This document shows positions 55,042 to 64,000 of a stretch of 64,000 bases of DNA, in pieces; the first letter of the stretch is position 1; the number at the start of each line of letters is the position of its first letter. Below the pieces are notes generated by a model, which was given only the letters and a program-made list of their open reading frames with translations, did no database searches and had not been told where the DNA came from. Made by a program: the position numbers and the translations under genes. Source of the stretch: Ampullaceana balthica (lineage: Eukaryota > Mollusca > Gastropoda > Lymnaeidae); assembly GCA_944989445.1 (NCBI GenBank), contig CALYLW010000179.1, positions 829,001 to 893,000 of the forward strand, in the 5' to 3' direction.

Positions 55042-55489
55042 AAATCCTTTATATACCAGACATACCTAAAAGAATGTCCATTATTATACGCAGCGCAAGA
55101 CAGTCCAAAAATACAAATTTTAGTTATGTCTCGTAAAACATGTTTAATAAATGCGCACCGATCGGGAATATATTTTTAAAAAGTATAATCAATAAAATAC
55201 GCACCGAATCGCGCAATAGAAAAGCTTGTTCAATATAATATAATAAGCACCACGACACTCTAGCACAAAAATTAACATGCTACATAGAGATAAATAGAGA
55301 TAATCTAAAAATTAATTAATTTAAATACAGTACATTCGATCGATCTGAAATTTTGATAGATCATTTTTATTATCGTCACGAGTCTGCCTGCAAAATTTCA
55401 GCTCGCCAGCCAACGGAGAAGTGGGTTAAAAATCGATCCAAAATTTTTTCGGCACGCAAGCAGAAACCACTTGTAAATATAAAGGATTT
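55042..55489. mobile_element. Small element with AAATCCTTTAT inverted ends, copy C
   Basis: Starts AAATCCTTTATATACCAG and ends TAAATATAAAGGATTT; interior collinear with copy A at 30729-31185. The small plus frame at 55353-55601 is not a supported gene. Confidence 0.75.
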
Positions 55490-56885
55490 AATAAGGGAAC
55501 ATTTGCAAATTAAAAGACTTTCTATAGTCATTGTTGACCTGCATCACATTGTATTTTCACGTAAACGCCGCACAAAAAAGCACCACTGTCGACCTACTTA
55601 AGATGAGGTTTTAATTGTCATAACTAAAGCGGGAAGATTAGTGATAAGATCATAATATTATTGTCTTTATAGTCGGTTAGACTGCAATCTACAGGTCTAT
55701 GCGACAAAGTTTTATTTATTTCTTTTGCTTACATTTTGTATTGCATGTAACTTAATATTATGTATACAAATTTAATTCGAAAGAAAAATACATTTTTTGA
55801 ATCTCAGTTATTTTAAAATTTAGAAAATTATAAATTTAATAAATTTATTGTTATTTATTACCATGCCCAATTTAATGAGAATGTAAGTGGAGGAATTGAT
55901 CACAAACATTTTGTTTATCTACGTGGCACGCTACTTGATATCGATCTCTTTACTAAGGGATACAATTTCAATGAATTGTTAGTATTCTTTTATTGTTATT
56001 TCAAACTCCTTATAAAACTTTATAATATCAAACAAAAATATTTCTTAAAATCTCGACGGATTCAATTGTCATAAATAAAGACTTAGCTCATTTGTATCGT
56101 TACAAAGATGGTAATAACAAAGATGGTAATAACAAAGATGGTATTAACAAAGATAGTGGTTACAGTAGACATTATATAAATATTGTTAAATCTTAGATAC
56201 TGTGTGATGATTTGAAGTGATCAATTGATTAATTTTTTTTTAGATACACATTTTTAACATAATCGTTTAGATTATTAAGATCCTTTGACTCAAGCTTTTG
56301 ACTAAGCTAGATATTAGTTGATATTGACTTTAGTAAAAAATTCTGTAAACAATTCATTGACTTATCTGATTGAGAAGTAATCTGTACGTACTCTATACCC
56401 GTCTCTCCCAATTTCCCTTCAAACCATTTTATTATGAACATTTCTAATTGTTTCTCTGTCGTAAATATATTTTCTAAGTCTATCTATAATCTAATTCAGA
56501 GTTAAAGTACGCCAGTCTTGTTAATTTGTCTAATAAGGGGCGGCAAATTGAAGCACAAATAAAACTTTGGAGTTATGTCTCCTTGATTGATACCTTAAAT
56601 AAAAGTTGGCTAAAAATAGTACAATTTCATGCAATAATTCATGTAATTTTTAATTTATGAAAAGTTAAATGTTTGAATCACCTTAAGAAACAGTTAGCGA
56701 CAGGGTTGTGACGAATATAAACACAAGGAAATCTATATTTCTGAAATTAGAATGGTAAAAACAAGTGATATCAACAATGTCACGTATGCATATTTACTTT
56801 ACAAAATTGTAAAACCTACTTCTTGTGCTAAAGCATCATGCTTGACGCATACATATGTTTAACCCTCAAAAACCCAGACTCTGTT
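55490..56885. other. Spacer, no supported gene
   Basis: AT-rich; a 15-bp repeat (ACAAAGATGGTAATA, about 4 copies) lies at 56102-56157. Nothing else seen. Confidence 0.5.
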
Positions 56886-56893
56886 CAAGTGCA

Positions 56894-58416
56894 ACGGTGG
56901 CCAAACTGCGGCTCGCGCGCCGCATGCGGCTCTTCCGTGTTCACATTGCGGCCCGCAGAAAATTTATGAAATTAAAACTTTTCGTTTGAACTATACGATA
57001 TCAAAAATAAACTTAAGTTCTTAAAAATTCTTTACCCAAACAAAGTATTGAAAATAATTTAGGCTTGATTTAAAATTCAAAAGCTGAAGGGAGCATTGTT
57101 TTTTGATTGGTTGGTGAAACAAACTGTTAAATGTCTGTTTACGGTTACGGTAAAAATGCACAGGTCAAAGTTATTACTTTTAGTCCTTCCAAATTTAATA
57201 ACTTATTAATTAAAAGTTAAAATGAAATGTGGCGACAAGTTGCAAGAAACGAAAATATAAGAAGAAAATATAAGAAGAAAATATAAGAAGAAAGTAGAAG
57301 TTTTCAACCAGAATAGGAAGAGGACCTTACAATTATCGATGAAACCAATTTGCATTATCTGCCAAACACCGCTAACACATTACAGAGCTATCAATCTGAA
57401 GTGACATTATGAAAAAAGTCCTGAAGCGTTTACATTGCGGTATCCACTGCAATCTGATTTATGAAAAAGCAAGCTTGCTGAGTTCATGGTTTGGAATGTG
57501 CCAGCAGCAGACACTATTTTCTGCTTTCAAACGAAGAAGATATTACTTCAATTCAAGCCAGTTATGCCATCGCTTGGAATATTTTTCGTGTTAAATGACC
57601 TTATTCTAATGGGGACTTTATTTAGAAGAATATCGACGAAGCAATGTCAATGGTAGATCCAAAATGATTCGAGACTTCGTCGACAACACAAAGTCCAAGG
57701 TCATGTGAGACAGCTGAGACACGTATTTCAGATATTAACTCTGATATTGAAGGAACAATGATGAAACGATTTAAAGAACTGAGCAGCTTTTAGTTTTTCT
57801 CTTGGTGAATCAACAGATCTTCAAGATACGCCATAATTTGGGTGCTGGTTTGTTATGCAATTATACTTTGCTGTAAAAGAAGATCTATTTTTAACTTAGT
57901 TGTCTGAAATATACCACTCGCTCGTGCCAGAAGTAAAATATCTTTAACTTAAGAAAGCTAGTTGTCGACTTAAATCCATGCTCTGTTCAACCTACGGCTG
58001 TGAATCTTTGTACTCCAAAATAAAAGTTATAAAATCAAAGCATCGAGCAGTAACTAATAACCAGCATCTTATTATTCTTATTCGCACCACAACTACTATC
58101 TAACAACCTGATTTAGAGAAACCTGCTAGCTCAAAGGCTGCAGAATCATATTTATTTATGTTAACTTTTAATGTAAGTCTTTATGCAGTGTGTTTTCTAT
58201 TCATAAATTGTACATATTTAAATATTTTTATTTGGTTTCCTGCTACGCGTATATTTCTTTAACATACGGTTATGTTTAAAAACAATTAAAAATTGTAAAT
58301 CATTAAGTTCGAGTTAATTTTTTTTTAATTACAAAAGGCATTTTAAATGCGGCCTCTCGGCTATTTTTTTTGATTGTTAGAATGGCTCTAAATTACTACG
58401 GGTCTGGCCACCCCTG
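56894..58416 (+). mobile_element. Degenerate hAT transposon, 1.5 kb
   Basis: Ends CAACGGTGGCCAAACTG and, reverse-complemented, CAGGGGTGGCCAGACCCG. The flanks TTCAAGTG (56886-56893) and TTCTAGTG (58417-58424) match at 7 of 8 bases. Transposase traces on plus at about 57290-57600 include KRTLQL, PICIICQTPLTHYRAINLK and an HYEKSPEAFTLRYPL stretch, as in hAT proteins related to GTF2IRD2/ZBED. Many stops; clearly dead. Most of the transposase is missing. Confidence 0.75.
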
Positions 58417-58847
58417 TTCTAGTGCTTGGAAAATTATTTCCATTGATAAACATGCATACTTTGGGTATAGAAATTGATATCAGTGTTCGATTTTTTTTTC
58501 ATGTTATCTTGACATACATTTCCAATTTGTTCACGGGTGACCCAGGGACTTTAAAGGGTATAAATTTCACTCATTAACTCAAAATTAAAAAATTTAACAT
58601 ATGTAATAAAAATAAATTTTATTCAAATTATAAAACACTATGTCAGGTAAATAAACCTCAAATAGTTTCTCTGTTGAGTTAAACAAAGATGAAAATTGCA
58701 TTTTATAATAAGTCAATTGTTTTTAGGCTCTAAAATGAGTATCGTTGAAGCTCATCACTTGCGATGGAAATTGATATTGACAGTAACCATCTATCTCCAA
58801 TTGTAGCAAAGTTGTTGTTGGAGGTTCTTTTTCTTTACTGTTTAATC
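58417..58847. other. Spacer, no supported gene
   Basis: AT-rich, nothing recognised. Confidence 0.5.
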
Positions 58848-59180
58848 CAGAGGTCGGGAAACCATGGATCGGGAGCCAGATGTGGCTCTGTCGATGGCTG
58901 CATCTGGCTCTCAGAAAAATGTTCGATTATATTAAAAAAACACGTTTATTCAGACTCCTTTCAACTATAAATTAATTTCAAATAAAAAGACAGCATAATA
59001 ATGTTATAAAAAAGAATTCAGAGACATAATCGCTATACTGTTAGCGTTAAAGCTACACAAAATGCACACATTTACTGTAATTTTTAGTTTTAAACATAAT
59101 TTATGGCGGCTCTCACAGAAATACTTTTCAAAATATGTGGCGTTTATGGCTCTCTCAGTTAAAAAGTTTCCCGACCCCTG
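58848..59180. mobile_element. hAT-type MITE, 333 bp
   Basis: Ends CAGAGGTCGGGAAACC and, reverse-complemented, CAGGGGTCGGGAAACTT. Flanks GTTTAATC (58840-58847) and GGTTAATC (59181-59188) match at 7 of 8. Non-coding, with internal TGGCTCTCAG-type repeats near both ends. Confidence 0.85.
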
Positions 59181-59929
59181 GGTTAATCTTTAGGGGATAT
59201 AACAGATCTTCTCTCACATTTGATGTCCTTTTAGGCATTTATTAGATTTAGAATAAATGCTTGAAAGGCCCTGTAACTCAAAGGTCTTTATTCTTCTTTC
59301 CTCGGGTAGATTTAGAGGAGGCAGAGTTGAGTGGTGCAATGTTATATAATACAATGAAATTCTTCTCATAAAATTTTCTGTACCACATCATTTGCCTCGT
59401 AATGTTTTGGGTTTTAGTCTTCATATTTATCATGCGTTGAAATGTCATTATTCTCCTAATCACTTTCATCTGGATGTATAGCTTCAAAATAAGATTTATC
59501 TCATGTCTTGTATGGTATACCTCTAGTGAAAAAGGCTTTCTGGAAAATAGAAAAATAATCTTGTTTGTATTATAAAGTATACCCCAATTTTTAGGCTTAG
59601 TTACAGTTAACGTTTAGTCCTAGAATCCCCTTTTGTTATTACTATTGTACTAACATTATGTTTTTTACATAAGGAATATTAGTAAAATAACAGATAATTA
59701 TGGAGATTATTCTACCTCTGTTAATTAGCCCAGTATCCAAAGTTTAAACTGTATAAGTATATAGCATATAAACAAAATTTTTACGTGTAAGATTATTTGA
59801 CATGGGCCATCGTTTCCAATATAAAATAATGTCACGAATTATAGAATTAGGTTTTTATTTGAATTTCTAGGTACGAATCACAGCAAAACAAAATTTGCAA
59901 TTTCATTTAAACATTTAAAAATATTAATC

Positions 59930-60262
59930 CCATGCATCGTGTAACAATTGTAATAATTTATTTAAAAAGCATCTACAATATTAAGAAAGTACCAGTAAAG
60001 AAAACCACTTCCTTGAACCGCAAAGCCAAACCAATAAGTAGAAATGTTATAATAGTATGAAACAGCTGTATTTGAAATGAGTAGACGATAATGTGCGCAC
60101 CAAAATTAGGCAATAAAAGATTTTAGAAAGCGCACCACTCAAAATAAAGCCTTGAAAAATATATTGCAACAAAATTAACTCTTTTGGAACTTCCGCGTAA
60201 AGTTGATCAAAATGGAACTGAAATTCAATTTTTCTCTCTGTGTCTATACATTTTCTGGTTTT
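59930..60262. repeat. Dispersed repeat pair, copy 2
   Basis: Counterpart of 49797-50150, about as diverged as an old duplicate. Confidence 0.8.
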
Positions 60263-60684
60263 ATAATTTACAACTTTCAGGTAAAATGGACATTTACAAA
60301 AAAAACATACTGGCTAAAGCAAAGAGAACGGTGCTATCATTGTTGTTATAGCAGAGCGAGGCTTACTTCCGGGAATGAAATGTTTTATTTTTACACTTGA
60401 AAAGGGAATAAGTGCAATTATTTTAACCATAAAAGTAATTGAGGTTGTAGTTTTAGTTTATTTAGGGTCTGGGTTAGGTTTAGTTGTCTATTTTTTAAAA
60501 TTCAAATAGAAAAAAAAAGCAGCCAAAAATACCATATATGGAGCGCACCGCTCTCTTTGCTTTTACCAACATACTAAAACCATCTGCAGGGTAAAAGGAA
60601 ACGTCCTGCAAAATTTGGTCCCTATCCGTTATTTGGTGTTTCCGTTAAAGTGGGGCACAGAGTTGAGACAAAAAAACAAACTTA

Positions 60685-60785
<101 letters not shown>

Positions 60786-60859
60786 AAAATATAATCGTAA
60801 TAATAGTCCAAGTCACGGGTTGGAGTATGTATTCGTGACGCTATGACGTCATTTTTAGC

Positions 60860-61098
60860 TTATGTTTAAATATATATACAAGTACGAGGCGCATATCAGG
60901 AGGTGTGCAAAATTCTAAAAATTCTAAAAGATTCTAAAAAAAAATATTATGTAACGTCATAGTTTTTAGGTTATATTTTAATTTTGGAAAAAAGAGCGAT
61001 GTAAAAAGAGGATTTGAAGATTTATAATTATAAAATACTTTGTGTACATTTCAGGAAGTTTAAAATTTCGTATTTATCAAACAAGGATAAGTTACTTG
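60860..61098. repeat. Dispersed repeat, copy 2
   Basis: Counterpart of 25330-25575, ending in the same ATTTCGTATTTATCAAACAA block. Confidence 0.8.
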
Positions 61099-62128
61099 GG
61101 CTTTTTACAAATAAAAAAGTGGGTGCCTTGGGCGCCCTAAAACCAGTGGCGGACTTAGATTTGTCTGCGTGGGGGGGGCCAGGAAAATTTCACGGGGCAC
61201 CACACATTTTTAAAAAATTCATTCACTTTGTGCAAATATTTCTAGGTGCTGAGATAAAATTCTTTTGTCTAAATTGCTGGTTCTGCAATGAAGATTAGAA
61301 AATTGATATGAGATTCACTCTTATTGCTAATATTTTATGTTGAAAAAAAAACATTTCTGCTCGCTTTAAATATGAAATTTATTTTAATAAGTTTTCATTT
61401 TAAGAGACTGCTGCAGCTCAAATATGAAATCTAAGGTGTGTTGTTTATGTTACATAAATTTTCAGAGTTGGCCTGTGTCAACTTGCTAGACAAAAAGAAA
61501 CATCTAGTCTTAAGTAGATACGGTTAATCAATTGAATTTTTGAAAGTGATAGTTAATTTGGGAGCTGTTATTAAATTTCTCATAATTCTTTGTGTTCACT
61601 TTCAATGGCTGAATATCCTAGCAGAATTTAACATAGAAAACTCACGATAATAAGTTTATAGTCTTTGGGCTAAATAAAACATCTAAAATGTTTTGATAAT
61701 GAGGTAGAATTTGATTAAATTTTTTATAGGCCTCCAATAGTTTGTTGTACTATCTGCAAGATGACTTATCAGTTTGTTCAGTTTGCCATAAATAGCAGTT
61801 ACAGTAACTCAAACAAATAACTGTGTTAAATAATAAATGCTGCGTTGATAATTCAAGTAAATTATTTAATAATCTTTTTGTTTAAATCCAACCATTGCAA
61901 TGAATCTCTTCAATAAACAAACAATTGTTTTATATTCAGGAGAGTAATAGGTCACAAATGCAAACAAAATATGCTGTATTTTTTATTTTTAAACAATGTT
62001 AATAATTAATAAAAGGCCTAAATAATTAAATAAATCCTTTATCATATACATAATATATGCATATATCATATGTAGGATAAAAAGAGGACAGTAAATTATG
62101 AAATTAGTTCCAAAGACAACAACTTATT

Positions 62129-62630
62129 AAATCCCTTATATTAACTTCACCGCCGTCTCTGTCTCTCTGTCTTGTGCGGGCACCGCGGAAAAACAAAAGT
62201 AAAAAAAGACCCACTTCCTGTCATGCCACCGAGCTGACATTTGGCACACGGACCCGTGTCACCTAACAATGCATCGTATGAAAAATTCAGATCGATCGAA
62301 CATACAGTTATTAAATTAATGCATTTTTAGTGTATCTATATAAACTATATGTAGCGGTCGCTATCGTTTACATTTTACGGATCACTTGACTTCACCCCAG
62401 CCACAGGTGAATACATCTCATGTTTTAACCAGGTGTACCGGCGTGCTTTTGTTTACATTTTGCGTGTCAAGCTCAGCTCGATCCAGCGATCGGTGACAAG
62501 ACCTTTCCCCTCTCCCACCCCCACCCCCGGGTTAAAAGCAAATGGGTGTTAAGAGAGATTCAGTCTGTAAATATTTGTCGCGTTTGAACATAATCAATAG
62601 TTTTAGTTATGTCTCATATATAAGGGATTT
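62129..62630. mobile_element. Small element with AAATCC inverted ends, copy D
   Basis: Ends AAATCCCTTATATTAAC and ATATATAAGGGATTT. It sits at the site equivalent to copy A in hAT copy 1, but most of its interior differs (GC-rich blocks such as GTCTCTGTCTCTCTGTC); only the CAGATCGATCGAACATAC part is clearly shared. Confidence 0.65.
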
Positions 62631-62984
62631 ATAGTCAAAAACTTTGTTTTTACGGGTTTGTTTTATTTTTACTAATAAAATTTTAAGAGCTACTGTTTTT
62701 TGTTCTTGTAATAGTTTTCTATCTGAAAGAATGAAATGAGAATTTTAGCTGGCAAAATAGATCAGTTTAAGACCAGGTAATCTGATGCTAAAAATAATGA
62801 AAAACACAGAGACTTTGGTTGAGCGGATTGGTCAGGATTAGTAAACACTCACAAAGAGTGCCAATAATATTATACTTATAAATAGAACTAAACAATTTAC
62901 TTCAGAATTTTAAAGAAATAATTTATCACTGGAAGTTTGAGCATCAAACTTTGGGAAAATCAATGAACTTTACACAAACAATGA

Positions 62985-63121
62985 TTTTAAGTTCCTTAAA
63001 TAAACATTTAAAACTCTAATAAGAATTCAGAACTAAACACAAACCATGGATAAGCATAGGACGCAATATTCTTCTGTATAGAAGGAGCGTCTGTAACAGA
63101 TAAGATAAGATAAGATAAGAT
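62985..63121 (+). mobile_element. LINE 3' tail inside hAT copy 2
   Basis: GAAGGAGCGTCTGTAACAGA followed by GATAA repeats; orthologous to 30188-30330 in hAT copy 1. Confidence 0.85.
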
Positions 63122-63213
63122 AGAGCCCTGAACACTATATAAATTGCTTTCTACGTGATTTCATTGGTGCAAAACGATTTATCGTTGATTCAAAGTCAAC
63201 GTTCTCAGCTAGA

Positions 63214-63940
63214 TCACGTTCTAATTGAGATTGATGCCAATCCAGACAGACGTTCGTTTGTCATTGTTGAGCGCAAATAATTTTTGATGATTTTCAATCT
63301 ACTGAAACTTCTTTCAGCAGTAGCACTGCTAACAGGAAGATTCAAGTAGTAAATTTTATAGAGTATTGACAAATTAGGGAGACCTGATGCCATTTGTTTT
63401 TCAGTCAAGAATGGCTGAACCTTTTCTAAGTTATAGTTCACTGTATAATACCATCAGTTTACTGCATACAATTCTTTGAAGGTCTCATATTCTACGATTG
63501 CTTCTTCAAGGTTAATGTCGTGTTTGTAAAATTTTGCATAAACTTTGAAAATAATCTTTATTTTCTTCCGACATTTGTGGTGGATCAATACAATATAAAT
63601 AAGTAACTGTGCTCCTAAAGTCATTAAATCGATCATCTATTTGTGTTACAAGTGCATCCATTTCGTGAAGTACGTTTCAGATTTAAAGCGTGTAGTTTGG
63701 ATCATCAGCCATTTTATCTCTGCTAAGTTCGCCTGCCATACTTTTCTTTTTTGCAATTCGCTTTTCTTTAAATTCTGTTTTAACATCTAGTTTGGAACAA
63801 TTTTCGTTAATAAATAATTTGACATCTACATTCAGAATTTCAGAAGCTTCATCGCTTCTCATTTCAACAAACTTATTTCTTCCAACATCTTGCAAAGGCG
63901 TTGCAAGTAGTTTGATAGCACGAAGATAACTTTTGTACAA
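63214..63940 (-). pseudogene. hAT transposase pseudogene, copy 2, C-terminal part
   Basis: Two broken frames, 63940-63683 and 63441-63214, correspond to 29370-29643 and 29880-30110 of copy 1. The dimerisation motif SSATAERSFSRLK is intact in the second. A stop-laden stretch links them (near 63454-63636, MIDLMTLGAQLLIYIVLIHH). Confidence 0.85.
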
Positions 63941-64000
63941 ATAGCATCAGAAAAACAAAATAATTTTTGTTACTAAAACAGATAGTCCCATAGCTTCTGC

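Larger units (their letters stand above)
61144..64000 (-). mobile_element. hAT transposon copy 2, inverted, runs off the window
   Basis: Starts with the terminus CAGTGGCGGACTTAG at 61144 and is collinear, inverted, with 32194 back to about 29330 of copy 1. It contains the same LINE tail (62985-63121) and an AAATCC-ended element at the same site (62129-62630). Transposase traces on the minus strand are at 63214-63441 (SSATAERSFSRLK, TMTNERLSGLASISI) and 63683-63900 (FVEMRSDEASEILNVDVK). The far end and its target duplication lie outside the window. Confidence 0.88.

Overview
The window is AT-rich animal nuclear DNA, most likely from a gastropod mollusc. The evidence is an intronless rhodopsin-like receptor of the type expanded as chemosensory receptors in sea slugs and snails, a 13-exon GT-AG gene, a tRNA-derived SINE, and a dense mix of non-LTR, LTR, hAT, PIF/Harbinger and Helitron elements. 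The species call is inference. No bacterial, phage, CRISPR, rRNA or free-standing tRNA signal is visible.

Layout. 1-5.7 kb: no supported gene, but a 67-bp minisatellite. 5.76-6.80 kb: single-exon GPCR on the + strand, followed by a 1.8-kb array of 53/51-bp repeats and a LINE 3' fragment. 10.57-25.85 kb: one minus-strand gene of 13 exons encoding a predicted secreted protein of about 698 residues that resembles DUF5054 proteins (GH38-like N-terminal motif H-x-D-V-G). Every exon joins in phase except for one missing base in exon 7. Its introns hold a 3.1-kb hAT element with an 8-bp target duplication, a hAT MITE, a LINE fragment and several minisatellites. Two of these arrays (37 bp after exon 4, 32 bp after exon 12) are tandem copies of the exon end together with its splice donor. 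This is the most unusual observation in the window.

27.0-32.2 kb: a hAT element with perfect 8-bp target duplications, broken by a SINE, a 5'-truncated LINE and small palindromic-end elements. A second, inverted copy runs from 61.1 kb off the right edge and shares some of the same nested insertions. 32.4-35.4 kb: a PIF/Harbinger-type element with long inverted ends, an intact two-exon MADF-BESS gene and only the N-terminal part of a transposase. 36-40 kb: 23-bp and 21-bp satellite arrays. 40.6-47 kb: minus-strand Helitron Rep-helicase pseudogene with several frameshifts. An LTR retrotransposon remnant is inserted exactly at its start codon. 47.9-50.3 kb: two inward-facing Helitron 5' ends. 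51-64 kb: LINE fragments, a 22-bp satellite, a degenerate hAT, a hAT MITE and dispersed repeats.

The only candidate host genes are the GPCR and the DUF5054-like gene. Everything else that codes belongs to mobile elements. The long open frames inside the satellite arrays are by-products of the repeats, not genes.
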